A model generated the notes under the pieces. It had not been told where the DNA came from. It made no database searches and saw only the letters and a list, made by a program, of their open reading frames with translations. From assembly GCF_002277895.1 (NCBI RefSeq), contig NZ_CP022998.1:3391501-3455500 (forward strand): a DNA stretch of 64,000 bases, written 5' to 3'. The stretch comes from Rhizobium sp. 11515TR. GTDB taxonomy: Bacteria > Pseudomonadota > Alphaproteobacteria > Rhizobiales > Rhizobiaceae. Positions 53,932 to 62,867 of the stretch are shown here, in pieces. How positions within the stretch are numbered: position 1 is the first letter of the stretch; each line of letters begins with the position of its first letter. The position numbers were made by a program, and so were the translations under genes.

Positions 53932-54810
53932 TCAAGAATTGCGAAAATCCTGCCAAGCGCGCTCGAACCGCCGCAGATTTTCAGCTGTATAGGAAGAATA
54001 ATCGAAATCGATGTCGGAATGGATTTCCGACACCATGCTCCACATCGTCTCGCGCAGGAGCGAGGCGCATTTCATCGCCTGATAGCGCCGGCGCAGATCG
54101 TCACCGACGGGAGCCTCGAAATAGGCCTCCAGCATCGCCTCTTCCTGCGCTTCCGAGAATTCATTGTTGGAGGCAAGGCCGCCAAGATCGAAAAGCGGCG
54201 TGTTGAAGCCGGCATAATCCCAATCGATCAGCCATAGCCGCTTGCCGTCATCGAGGAAATTCGCCGCCAGCAGATCGTTGTGACCGAAGGCGATCTCGAA
54301 AGGACCGGCTTCGCGTTCGAGCCGGTCGGCGATCTCGAGAAAGGAATGCAGCAACGGCTTGTGGCGACTGCCGCCAGCCTCCAGGAGAGCCGCATAATCC
54401 CGGACCACATGAAAGACCCAGAAGATGGCGGCCGGTCCGCGAAAATGCCTGGCGACGTCCCGATGACAGGACCGGACGAGCGGCACGACCCGGCTCATCA
54501 TGACTGGATTTCTTATATCATCGGCTGACAGCGGCCTCGCGTCGATATAGTCCAGCACCAATATGCCGGGCTCATGATGGATGACCGCAGGCGAAAGACC
54601 GGCGGCATGGGCGGCCCTGCTCGCAGCCACCTCGTTTGCGCGGCTGATGTGATGAACGGGAATGTCCGATCCGAGCCGCACGACGAAGCGGCGGCCATCA
54701 TTGCCGACCAGATAGTTGCGATTGGTAATGCCGCCCACCAGCGGTTCGATGTCGATCGGCCCGCGCCAGATGCTGAGAGAATGTATCCTGTCTTGCGCCG
54801 TCGCAGTCAT
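53932..54810 (-). CDS. Choline/ethanolamine kinase-like phosphotransferase
   Basis: This 292-aa APH-fold kinase has a nucleotide-binding start (PLVGGITNRNYLVG), the Brenner motif FGHNDLLAANFLDDG and the metal-binding LIDWDYAGFNTPLFDLGG. These place it with choline/ethanolamine or thiamine kinases rather than antibiotic kinases. The ATG at 54810 has GGAGGGGGA directly upstream; the in-frame start at 54942 is rejected. It is first in a two-gene unit with the 815-aa flavoprotein. A kinase feeding a demethylating flavoprotein is unusual; the substrate may be a choline-derived compound, by inference. Confidence 0.85.
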   Translation of the reverse strand: MTATAQDRIHSLSIWRGPIDIEPLVGGITNRNYLVGNDGRRFVVRLGSDIPVHHISRANEVAASRAAHAAGLSPAVIHHEPGILVLDYIDARPLSADDIRNPVMMSRVVPLVRSCHRDVARHFRGPAAIFWVFHVVRDYAALLEAGGSRHKPLLHSFLEIADRLEREAGPFEIAFGHNDLLAANFLDDGKRLWLIDWDYAGFNTPLFDLGGLASNNEFSEAQEEAMLEAYFEAPVGDDLRRRYQAMKCASLLRETMWSMVSEIHSDIDFDYSSYTAENLRRFERAWQDFRNS

Positions 54811-55122
54811 TCCCCCTCCGGTCCTGCTGCTGAGCATCCATCGGATATCGAAGGTTCCCCACAAACGTAAGGCTGTCAAGAACCGGCCCACAAAATGAAA
54901 CGAATATTTGGCTTTTTGTTGGAATCGAGCAACCATCTCCAATCGGATGAGCTATGGATATCCTGAAGACTGCGCTTCACCGTAGGTGAGATTTGTCTTA
55001 AAAACTCAGGCGCGAAGCAACCGGATAAGGGCTGCGTGCATTAAGGCTTGCGCCAGCAACGGAACCGGCCAGTCGAAAGCCATGCAAGTTTGGGATCAAT
55101 ACCCTCAATAGGATCAGGAACC
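54811..55122. promoter_or_regulatory. Divergent kinase / DeoR regulator intergenic region
   Basis: This 312-bp region separates the kinase-flavoprotein unit from the DeoR regulator. It has a perfect TTGACA (-35) on the minus strand at 54879-54874, about 70 bases before the kinase ATG, with a poor -10, and AT-rich repeats around 54895-54925 that could bind the regulator. Confidence 0.4.
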
Positions 55123-55956
55123 ATGCCGGGCACATCCCAGCCACCGCTGCACTCCAACCATCGCGAGCGCGAAATTCTCGAGGAACTGCGGTTAGCTGGC
55201 GGCGCCAGCCGCATCCAGTTCCTGGCCGAACGGCTCGGCGTTTCCGAAGAGACCATCCGCCGCAACATCCGCAGCCTAGAGGCCAACGGCCTCGTGACCA
55301 AGGTGCATGGCGGGGTCCATATCAAGGACTCGATGCTCGAGCCGCCGCTACATCTGCGCATGAACGAGAATGCCGAAGCCAAACGGATGATCGCCGCCTC
55401 GGTCGCCGCCATGATTGAGGATGGCGATGCCCTCTTCCTCGATGTCGGCTCGACCACCGCCTTCATCGCCGTCGCGCTGCAGAAGCATCAGAACCTCTTC
55501 GTCGTCACCAACGCCGTCGCGGTTGCCCATGCGCTCGCGACCCGCAATGGCAATCGCGTCTTCTTTGCCGGCGGCGAACTGCGCGGTCACGATGGCGGCA
55601 CGTTCGGCATGGAAGCCGCCAATTTCCTGCGGCGCTTCAATGTGCGCCACGCCATCCTCTCGGTCGGCGCCATCAACGCCGCCTCGGGCTTCATGCTGCA
55701 TGATCTGGAAGAAGCGGAGTATTCGCGGGAGGCGGCTAGCCGCGCCGAAAACCGCATCGTCGTCGCCGATAGCGCCAAATTCGGCCGCAGCGCGCCGATC
55801 GTCCTCAGCGAACCTGAGACCTACGACGTACTGGTCACCGACGACACCCCACCGGCCGATATTCGCGCCATGCTGGAGCGCAACGAGATCAAGCTCGTGA
55901 TCGCCAACCGGCAACGGGACGAACGGCGTAACAGGACCGTCAAATCAGGCACTTAA
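55123..55956 (+). CDS. DeoR/GlpR-family transcription regulator
   Basis: This 277-aa repressor type has an N-terminal HTH (REREILEELRLAGGASRIQF; RLGVSEETIRRNIRSLEANG) and a C-terminal DeoR sugar-phosphate-sensing domain (FLDVGSTTAFIAVALQ; VFFAGGELRGHDGGTFG; HAILSVGAINAASGFML). DeoR proteins usually bind phosphorylated sugars or sugar-like ligands. The ATG at 55123 is preceded by an AGGATCAGG site; a longer in-frame start at 55048 is less likely. Divergent from the kinase gene, it probably controls that unit; the kinase product could be its ligand. Confidence 0.92.
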   Translation: MPGTSQPPLHSNHREREILEELRLAGGASRIQFLAERLGVSEETIRRNIRSLEANGLVTKVHGGVHIKDSMLEPPLHLRMNENAEAKRMIAASVAAMIEDGDALFLDVGSTTAFIAVALQKHQNLFVVTNAVAVAHALATRNGNRVFFAGGELRGHDGGTFGMEAANFLRRFNVRHAILSVGAINAASGFMLHDLEEAEYSREAASRAENRIVVADSAKFGRSAPIVLSEPETYDVLVTDDTPPADIRAMLERNEIKLVIANRQRDERRNRTVKSGT

Positions 55957-56834
55957 CCTTTGCACATCGCCTCAAGCGTCAGTGCCGCCTTGCTCGCGTG
56001 GCGCTCCTTATGGCGTAGCAGCCGGAAGCTCCGGACCGGCAGATCGAATGCCGCCCGAACCAGCAGCCCCTGCCCGAGATAGGCGCTTGCCGCAGCACTG
56101 GAAACGGCCGCCGCACTTTGGCCGGCGCAAACTGCCGATAACACTGCCTCATTCGAAGGGAGAACGAGCGCAACCTCGAGTTCACGCGGCGAAGCCCCGA
56201 GCCTGGCAACCGCATTCTCGAATTCGGAACGCGTGCCCGACCCCTCTTCCCGCATCACCCAGGATGTGCCGCTTGCAAGGTTGGCGGCGGTGAGCTGCCG
56301 ACCATCGGCCCAGGGATGATGCGGCGGCACGACGATGACGAGCGCATCCTGTGCAACAATCTTCATCGACAGCGCCGGCGCATCCACTTCGCCCTCGATG
56401 AAACCCAGTTCGGCCGCACCGTCGATAACGGCTTCGGTTACGGTTCGCGTATTGCCGATCGTAAGATCGAGTTCGATACCGGGATAGTCGCTATGAAACC
56501 GCATCAGCAGGGGCGGCAGCCAGTAGCTGGCGATAGTCTGGCTGGCATAGAGGCTGAGGCGGCCGCGCTGCAGCCCGCCCAGTTCCGAAAGCATGAGTTC
56601 GGCTGAGCGCACACGCGCAAGAGTCGCCCTTGCTTCTCCCAGGAAGGATCGGCCCGTCTCCGTCAGCTCGATCCTTCGACCGACGCGATGAAACAGCTCC
56701 ACGCCGTAATAGGCCTCAAGGTTCTTGATCGCAGAGCTGACGGCGGATGGCGTCAGGTTGATGGCTTCTGCGGCATTGGTCAGATGTTCTCGCTCGGCGA
56801 CAGCGACGAAGATTGCAAGTTGCTCGAAGGTCAT
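55953..56834 (-). CDS. LysR-family transcription regulator
   Basis: This 293-aa LysR-type regulator has the N-terminal HTH (FEQLAIFVAVAEREHLTNAA; LTPSAVSSAIKNLEAYYGVE) and a standard effector-binding domain (LDLTIGNTRTVTEAVIDGAA; FIEGEVDAP). It resembles the CbbR/CysB-like group. It is divergent from yeiH-like and should regulate it, as with LysR proteins beside YeiH in enterics. Its stop overlaps the convergent DeoR gene's stop by 4 bases. Confidence 0.93.
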   Translation of the reverse strand: MTFEQLAIFVAVAEREHLTNAAEAINLTPSAVSSAIKNLEAYYGVELFHRVGRRIELTETGRSFLGEARATLARVRSAELMLSELGGLQRGRLSLYASQTIASYWLPPLLMRFHSDYPGIELDLTIGNTRTVTEAVIDGAAELGFIEGEVDAPALSMKIVAQDALVIVVPPHHPWADGRQLTAANLASGTSWVMREEGSGTRSEFENAVARLGASPRELEVALVLPSNEAVLSAVCAGQSAAAVSSAAASAYLGQGLLVRAAFDLPVRSFRLLRHKERHASKAALTLEAMCKG

Positions 56835-56842
56835 GGGAAATC

Positions 56843-56859
56843 ATTCTAATTTATCGAAT
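56843..56859. promoter_or_regulatory. Candidate LysR operator
   Basis: ATTC-N9-GAAT in the 116-bp space between the LysR gene and the yeiH-like gene, with T-N11-A inside it, a few bases upstream of the LysR start. It fits the LysR T-N11-A form; assigned by eye. Confidence 0.4.
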
Positions 56860-56950
56860 GAAACATAGGATAATATTCGATGGATGTCGACATCGGCAGA
56901 TGAGACTTTCCAGCCGTCACCAAATCACAAGAAACGAATGACGGCACCCC

Positions 56951-57973
56951 ATGTCCATTGCTCAACGCGCAAACGAGATCCTTCCCGGCCTCGCACTCAC
57001 CTCGGGCGTCGCCCTTCTGGCCTATGCTGCGGAGCATGTTGAGGTGGGCCTCCTTGGTGGCCGGTGGATCGAAAGCCTGGTGCTTGCCATAGCCCTCGGC
57101 ATCGTCGTCTGCACGATCAAGCCGCTAAAGCCCGCGATGAAGCCAGGCATCGATTTCAGCGCAAAGTTTCTTCTGGAAATCGCCATCGTCCTTCTCGGCG
57201 CCTCCATCAGCCTTTCGTCGATCCGCGGCGCCGGCGTCTGGCTGATTGCCGGCATCGCTGTCGTCGTCGTGCTGTCGATCGCGGCCACTTATCTCATCGG
57301 CCGGGCGCTCGGCCTGCCGCCGAAGCTCGCAACTTTGATCGCCTGCGGCAATTCGATCTGCGGCAATTCGGCGATCGTGGCCGTTGCACCCGTGATCGAG
57401 GCCGACTCGCAGGAGATCGCCGCAGCGCTTGCCTTCACCGCCATCCTCGGTATTGCCGCCGTGTTCCTGTTGCCGCTTTTCTATTTCCACTTCGGCATGA
57501 GCGTACCGCAATACGGGACACTTGCTGGACTGACGGTTTATGCCGTGCCGCAGGTATTGGCGGCGACGGCGCCTGTCGGCCTGCTCGCTGTCCAGACCGG
57601 CACGCTCGTCAAGCTCGTCCGAGTCCTGATGCTCGGCCCGGTTATCTTCCTGCTCGGCATCCTCACCAAGGCTGAAGCCTCAGGCAACGATGAAAGCAGC
57701 GGCCATCACCATTCTCTGGTCCCCTGGTTCATCTGCGGCTTCGTGGGATTGATGGCATTGCGCTCCTTCGAGCTGATCCCCGATGCGCTGGTGGCACCGA
57801 TGGAAACTGTTTCCGGCATTTTGACCGTCATCGCCATGGCGGCGCTCGGCCTGTCGGTCAACCTCCGCTCCGTCGCCCATGCCGGCGGCCGGGTGATCGC
57901 GGCAGCGACGCTATCGCTGTTGATGCTGGGCGCCATCAGCTATGGTCTGATCCTCGCTCTGCAGATTCAGTAG
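56951..57973 (+). CDS. YeiH-family putative sulfate/anion exporter
   Basis: This 340-aa inner-membrane protein has nine to ten hydrophobic segments. It has FSAKFLLEIAIVLLGASISL, the conserved CGNSICGNSAIVAVAPVI and VYAVPQVLAATAPVG, typical of YeiH/UPF0324. The family is annotated as putative sulfate exporters; transport has not been proven for most members. It is driven from a region shared with the divergent LysR gene. Its 3' end overlaps the convergent GGDEF-EAL gene by 38 bases. Confidence 0.9.
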   Translation: MSIAQRANEILPGLALTSGVALLAYAAEHVEVGLLGGRWIESLVLAIALGIVVCTIKPLKPAMKPGIDFSAKFLLEIAIVLLGASISLSSIRGAGVWLIAGIAVVVVLSIAATYLIGRALGLPPKLATLIACGNSICGNSAIVAVAPVIEADSQEIAAALAFTAILGIAAVFLLPLFYFHFGMSVPQYGTLAGLTVYAVPQVLAATAPVGLLAVQTGTLVKLVRVLMLGPVIFLLGILTKAEASGNDESSGHHHSLVPWFICGFVGLMALRSFELIPDALVAPMETVSGILTVIAMAALGLSVNLRSVAHAGGRVIAAATLSLLMLGAISYGLILALQIQ

Positions 57974-59768
57974 CATGCGCGGCAACGCTGGCGGAAAACC
58001 TCCCCGAGCTCGACGCCTCGGCTGATTTCAACAATGCTGCGGTCTCGCTTTCGGAAGAAGGATAGCCGATAGCATAGCCCTGAAGTTCATCGCAGCCGAC
58101 CTCGGCCAAAACGAGCGCATGATCCTCGGTCTCGACCCCTTCGGCGACCACTTCGACATTCAATGTGCGTGCGATTTCGATGATAGAGCCGACGAGGCGA
58201 CGCTGCTCCTCGGACACCGTAACCGCCGTCACCAACTGCCGATCTATCTTCAGCCGTTTCGGTTTGAGTTTGACGAGGCCAATCAGCGAAGCATGACCGG
58301 AGCCGAAATCGTCGATCTCGATATCGATTCCCATCTCCTTGATGCCGGCGATATTGGCAAGCACCGCCTCGTCGGGTTCATCCAGGAAAATGGTCTCCAC
58401 CAGCTCGAAGGCGATGGCGTGGCGCGGTATTCTAAGCGCCCTTAATCCGTCGATCAGATCGGGATCGGCAAGTCGGCGACCGGAGATATTGACAGCGATG
58501 CGTGGCGGTGAAAGACCCTGCGAAACCCAGGCTGCCCGATCCGCCAGTGCGCGCTTCAGCACGGCCGCATCGATCTCCGCGGTAAATCCATATTCATCGG
58601 CGACCTTGAGGAAGGCGACGGGGCTCAGCAATCCCCTTCCCGGATGCCGCCAGCGTGCCAGCGCCTCCAGTCCGACGATGCGGCGGCTCCGCGCATCCAC
58701 CTGAATCTGATAGAAGGGCTCGATCTGCCGCAGCACCGGCGCCAATCGCAACTCATCGGCCAGGCGTCGTTCTGCATGCAGATCGGACTGGAGCTGCGGC
58801 GTGAAGAACTCGACCCGGTTGCGGCCGAGTTTCTTGGCCTGAAAAAGAGCGACATCGGATTCTGCCAGCAGATTGCCTGCGCCGCTCGTCTCGCCTATCG
58901 CCACGCCAATGGACGCGCCGATCTTCAGCATCTCGTTGCCGAAACGCCCTTCGCGACGCAATCGGGATAGAATGTCGTCGGCGATCGCTTGAAGCCTTTC
59001 GACACTGCCGATATTGACCAGCACGGCCACGAACTCGTCGCCGCCGATGCGGGCGACGATGTCGTTGGCAGTTATCGCTCCGGAAATGCGGGCGGCAGCG
59101 CTCTGCAGCGTGGCGTCACCAGCCGCATGACCCCATTTGTCGTTGATCTCCTTGAACCCATCGAGATCGATATGGAGGATCGCAAGAGTCCCGATAGACG
59201 CATCGTTGCGCAACTCGGCCAGACGCCGGTCGAAATAGCGGCGGTTTGGAAGGCCTGTGAGATAGTCGTGATCGGCGGCATGTTCTATTCGCGCGCGACT
59301 GTGCTCCAATGCAACGGCACGCGCTTCGGCGATCGCTTTTTGACCACTCAGCTCGCGATTGAGCAGGACGTCGGCGGTGACGTCCCATTCCGCGCCGATG
59401 AAAGAAGGCGCCCCTTCGGCATCCTCATAATAATGCGCGCGCGAGCGCAGATGACGCACCTCGCCTCCGGGCAGGATGATGCGGAACTGAGAATTATAGA
59501 AACCCTTCCTGGCCAACGCGACATCGAAGTCGTGGACGGCCCCTTCGATATCCTCTGGATGCAGCGCGTTCATCCAGACGTCGGAAGAAACCCTGTGCTC
59601 ATGAAGTCCGGTCCCGTAGAGCTTGTGCATCTGCGAGTCCCAGAGCAGTTCCTGCTCGTTGACATTATGCTGCCAGACGCCGATTTGAGACGCCTCCAGC
59701 GCCAGCTCCAGCCTCCTTAAAAGGTCCTGGAACTCTTCTTCGCTTCGTCCTGATGTCGTCTCTGCCAA
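57936..59768 (-). CDS. PAS-GGDEF-EAL cyclic di-GMP enzyme
   Basis: This 610-aa cytoplasmic protein has an N-terminal PAS/PAC-type sensor (about 20-140), a GGDEF domain with intact motif at about 242-246 (ARIGGDEFVAVL), and an EAL domain with the motif at about 368-370 (VGLEALARWRHPG). Residues such as DDFGSGHASLIGL (metal-binding D-D-F-G) are present. Both catalytic halves look intact, so it may synthesise and degrade c-di-GMP. No transmembrane segment is seen. Its 3' end overlaps the yeiH-like gene. Confidence 0.94.
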   Translation of the reverse strand: MAETTSGRSEEEFQDLLRRLELALEASQIGVWQHNVNEQELLWDSQMHKLYGTGLHEHRVSSDVWMNALHPEDIEGAVHDFDVALARKGFYNSQFRIILPGGEVRHLRSRAHYYEDAEGAPSFIGAEWDVTADVLLNRELSGQKAIAEARAVALEHSRARIEHAADHDYLTGLPNRRYFDRRLAELRNDASIGTLAILHIDLDGFKEINDKWGHAAGDATLQSAAARISGAITANDIVARIGGDEFVAVLVNIGSVERLQAIADDILSRLRREGRFGNEMLKIGASIGVAIGETSGAGNLLAESDVALFQAKKLGRNRVEFFTPQLQSDLHAERRLADELRLAPVLRQIEPFYQIQVDARSRRIVGLEALARWRHPGRGLLSPVAFLKVADEYGFTAEIDAAVLKRALADRAAWVSQGLSPPRIAVNISGRRLADPDLIDGLRALRIPRHAIAFELVETIFLDEPDEAVLANIAGIKEMGIDIEIDDFGSGHASLIGLVKLKPKRLKIDRQLVTAVTVSEEQRRLVGSIIEIARTLNVEVVAEGVETEDHALVLAEVGCDELQGYAIGYPSSESETAALLKSAEASSSGRFSASVAAHATESAERGSDHS

Positions 59769-59913
59769 AGAGCACCACCCCCTTCGGAAACTGAAGAGAC
59801 TAACTAATCGCAGCCAATTATAGTTGCACTACTCCCTTTCGCTAACTTTAATGGCTGCGCAAGCTACCCAAATTAACAGCAGCACTGCAATCCTTGCCAG
59901 CGGCCGGCGCCTG

Positions 59914-61698
59914 TCAATGGTTGTGCCGCGGCGGATTGGCAGCGATGTCGCGAAAATCGGCGGCGCCATCCAGCACGGCTCCGTCGGAAAGCTGCGTGAC
60001 CGAACGGCGATAGATGCGCTGCCATGGCGTCGCATCCGGCGGCACCGCCGGAATGCCGTCGCCCTTGCGACGCGCGATCTCCGCCTCGTCCACCAGCATG
60101 TCGCAGCGTCGCTGATTGAAATCGATGCGGATGATGTCATCGGTCCTGAGCCAGGCAAGGCCGCCGCCGGCCGCACTTTCCGGCGAGGCATTCAAAATGG
60201 AGGGGCTGTCGGCCGTGCCAGATTGGCGCCCGTCGCCGATCGTCGGCAAGCTCTTGATGCCCTTTTTAAGAAGATGATCCGGCGGTTGCATGTTGACAAC
60301 TTCGGCCGATCCCGGCCAGCCGATCGGCCCGGCGCCGCGAATGACGAGAATGGTCCTTTCGTCGATGCCGAGAGCGGGATCGTTGATGCGCTTGTGATAA
60401 TCCTCGGAGCCGTCGAAAACGACTGCCCTGCCCTCGAACACGCCTTCATGGCCCGGCTCCTGCAAATAGCGGCTGCGGAACTCCTCTGAGACGACGCTCA
60501 TCTTCATGATGGCGAAATCGAACAGATTGCCTTTGAGCACCAGGAAGCCGGCGCGCTCCTTCAGCGGCTCGGCGAAGGGACGGATGACCTCGCGATCCGT
60601 AGCCGCCCGGCCCTTCAAATTCTCCGCCATCGTCCGGCCTGTCACCGTCGGACAGCTACCATCCAGCTTGCCGGCCTGCAGCAACTCCCACATGATGGCC
60701 GGAACGCCGCCGGCGCGATGGAAACGCTCGCCGAGATAGGCGCCTGCCGGCTGGACATTGGCGAGCAGCGGAATGTCGAAGCCGTGCACCTGCCAGTCGT
60801 CAGGATAAAGCTCGACGCCGGCGTGCTTGGCCATGGCGGCAAGATGCGGCTGCGCATTGGTCGAGCCGCCGATAGCCGAATTGACCCTTATGGCATTGAG
60901 GAAAGCTTCGCGCGTCAGCACGTCCGAAGGCTTGATATCGGCGAGAACCAGCTCGACTGCCCTCCGGCCTGTGCGATAGGCCATCTGGCCGCGCTCGCGA
61001 TAGGCGCCGGGAATGGCGGCACAACCGGTCAGCGACATGCCGAGCGCTTCCGCCATGGCGTTCATGGTGGACGCTGTTCCCATGGTATTGCAATGGCCGA
61101 TCGAAGGCGCCGAGGCGAGCGAAGCCTCCATGAATTCTTCCTCGTTGATCTCGCCTGCCGCCAGCTTGCGGCGCGAGCGCCAGATCACCGTGCCGGAGCC
61201 GGCAAGCTCGCCTTCGTGCCAACCGTCGAGCATAGGTCCGCCGGAGAGAACGATCGCCGGAATATTGACTGTCGAGGCCGCCATCAATGCCGATGGCGTG
61301 GTCTTATCGCAACCGGTCGTCAGCACAACACCATCGAGCGGATAGCCATAGAGTACCTCCACCAGGCCGAGATAGGCGAGATTGCGGTCGAGTGCCGCCG
61401 TCGGCCGTTTGCAGTTCTCGAAGATCGGGTGGGTCGGAAACTCGATCGGGATGCCGCCGGCATCGCGAATGCCATCGCGCACGCGCTTGGCGAGATCGAG
61501 GTGATGGCGGTTGCAGGGTGTCAGGTCGCTACCGCTCTGGGCGATACCGATGATCGGCTTGCCGGACCGCAATTCCTCCGGCGTGATGCCGTAATTCATG
61601 AAGCGCTCGAGATAGAGCGCCGTCATATCGATATGATCCGGATTGTCGAACCAGTCCTGCGAACGCAGACGACGCTTGGATGCACCCTTATCGCTCAT
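59914..61698 (-). CDS. IlvD/Edd-family dehydratase (sugar-acid type)
   Basis: This 594-aa iron-sulfur enzyme dehydrates a sugar acid or a dihydroxy acid. The cluster-ligand cysteines are visible in SGSDLTPCNRHHLDLAKR, VVLTTGCDKTTPSALMA and SLTGCAAIPG. The GHCNTMGTASTMNA motif is typical. It resembles the arabonate/xylonate dehydratase group more than biosynthetic IlvD, because of its length and its neighbour, but this was not checked by alignment. The ATG at 61698 begins seven bases after the stop of the preceding dehydrogenase gene; a longer start at 61797 overlaps that gene and is rejected. Confidence 0.9.
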   Translation of the reverse strand: MSDKGASKRRLRSQDWFDNPDHIDMTALYLERFMNYGITPEELRSGKPIIGIAQSGSDLTPCNRHHLDLAKRVRDGIRDAGGIPIEFPTHPIFENCKRPTAALDRNLAYLGLVEVLYGYPLDGVVLTTGCDKTTPSALMAASTVNIPAIVLSGGPMLDGWHEGELAGSGTVIWRSRRKLAAGEINEEEFMEASLASAPSIGHCNTMGTASTMNAMAEALGMSLTGCAAIPGAYRERGQMAYRTGRRAVELVLADIKPSDVLTREAFLNAIRVNSAIGGSTNAQPHLAAMAKHAGVELYPDDWQVHGFDIPLLANVQPAGAYLGERFHRAGGVPAIMWELLQAGKLDGSCPTVTGRTMAENLKGRAATDREVIRPFAEPLKERAGFLVLKGNLFDFAIMKMSVVSEEFRSRYLQEPGHEGVFEGRAVVFDGSEDYHKRINDPALGIDERTILVIRGAGPIGWPGSAEVVNMQPPDHLLKKGIKSLPTIGDGRQSGTADSPSILNASPESAAGGGLAWLRTDDIIRIDFNQRRCDMLVDEAEIARRKGDGIPAVPPDATPWQRIYRRSVTQLSDGAVLDGAADFRDIAANPPRHNH

Positions 61699-61705
61699 CT
61701 CTTCC

Positions 61706-62590
61706 TCAAGCCTTTCCTCGGGCATTCTTGTCTTCCAGATGCTGCAGCAGGCCGCTGTGATCCTGCTCGCCACCGCCGTTTTCGACGAATTCGGCAAACT
61801 CTGCTCGAACGGCTTCGGTCAGCGGCAGATGCAGCGACAGGTTCTGCGCCGCCGCCAGCACCGTATCGAGGTCCTTCAGCTGGTTGCGGGCGGTGCCGCC
61901 AGGCTCGAAGTTGCGCTCGATCATGCGCTGGCCATGCAGCTCCAGAATCCGGCTTTCGGCGAACCCGCCGCGAATGGCGTCACGAAACGCCTCGCGCGAA
62001 CCGCCGCCGGCCTCGACCAGCAGCATCGCTTCCGCGACGGCCCCGATGGTCACGGCAACGATCTGCTGATTGCCGAGCTTTGCAAGCTGGCCTGTCCCGC
62101 TCGGACCCACACGGGTTACGCGCCCGAGAGGCGCCATAATATCGCGCACGCTGTCGATGACGCCGGCATCGCCCCCAGCCATGATCGCGAGCGTTCCGGC
62201 GGCCGCCCCGACCACGCCACCGGAGACCGGCGCATCAATGTGTCGGATACCGCGCTCGGCGAGTTTGAAGGCATGTTCGCGGGCAGCAGCCGGCGATATC
62301 GAGCTGTTGTCGATAACGATCGTGCCAGCCTCCAGCACATCGGCCACGCCGCTGCCGAACAGGACTTCGCCGACAGCTCCGCCATTCGTCAGCATTGTGA
62401 AAAGCACCGCGGCTCCCCGCGCCGCCTCCACCGCCGTATCTGCGACGGTTGCGCCATCGGCAACCAGAGGTTCCGCCTTGCTGCGATCGCGATTCCAGAC
62501 GGTCACGGCAAACCCGGCGGCCAGCAGGCGCCGCGCCATCGGCGCACCCATCAATCCCGTGCCGAGAAAGGCGATCTTCCTGCCGCTCAT
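61706..62590 (-). CDS. NAD(P)-dependent beta-hydroxyacid dehydrogenase (GarR/MmsB-like)
   Basis: This 294-aa oxidoreductase has a Rossmann N-terminus IAFLGTGLMGAPMARRLLAA, the substrate-binding DAPVSGGVVGAAAGTLAIM and the catalytic lysine in GTGQLAKLGNQQIV. It belongs with tartronate semialdehyde reductase and 3-hydroxyisobutyrate dehydrogenase. It is upstream of the sugar-acid dehydratase with a seven-base gap; together they suggest an aldonate/aldarate catabolic unit. Exact substrate unknown. Confidence 0.92.
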   Translation of the reverse strand: MSGRKIAFLGTGLMGAPMARRLLAAGFAVTVWNRDRSKAEPLVADGATVADTAVEAARGAAVLFTMLTNGGAVGEVLFGSGVADVLEAGTIVIDNSSISPAAAREHAFKLAERGIRHIDAPVSGGVVGAAAGTLAIMAGGDAGVIDSVRDIMAPLGRVTRVGPSGTGQLAKLGNQQIVAVTIGAVAEAMLLVEAGGGSREAFRDAIRGGFAESRILELHGQRMIERNFEPGGTARNQLKDLDTVLAAAQNLSLHLPLTEAVRAEFAEFVENGGGEQDHSGLLQHLEDKNARGKA

Positions 62591-62806
62591 AGACTATCCT
62601 CCGAATGCGGCGCACCAGCCCCGAGGCTATATATGCTATCGCCCTTTGGGTCCTTGCGCCAACGGGCCGCTCCTCATGCCCGATGTACGTCAATCAAATC
62701 ATCCAAGAGCTTGATAAACCTATGGTGCCAGCATGCAAAGAAAATCGGCGGCGTGATCTAAAATTCTTCGACGCTGAATTCGCAATAGGCCGGAAGATAT
62801 AGAAAA
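62591..62806. promoter_or_regulatory. Upstream region of the dehydrogenase-dehydratase unit
   Basis: About 216 gene-free bases between the dehydrogenase start and the RND terminator hairpin. Should hold the operon promoter; no motif was clear. Confidence 0.4.
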
Positions 62807-62828
62807 GGCGGGACCTTATGGTCCCGCC
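62802..62828 (-). terminator. Rho-independent terminator after the RND pump gene
   Basis: A 9-bp perfect stem GGCGGGACC/GGTCCCGCC with a 4-base loop, followed on the minus strand by TTTTCTATAT, about 40 bases past the stop at 62868. Confidence 0.9.
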
Positions 62829-62867
62829 CTGGCCTGTTGAGGACTGGAGGTCGGTTCGGCATGGCCC

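Noticed and set aside
51859..54237. 792-codon plus-strand frame
   Set aside because: Antisense to the 815-aa flavoprotein and the kinase; no ribosome site or motif.
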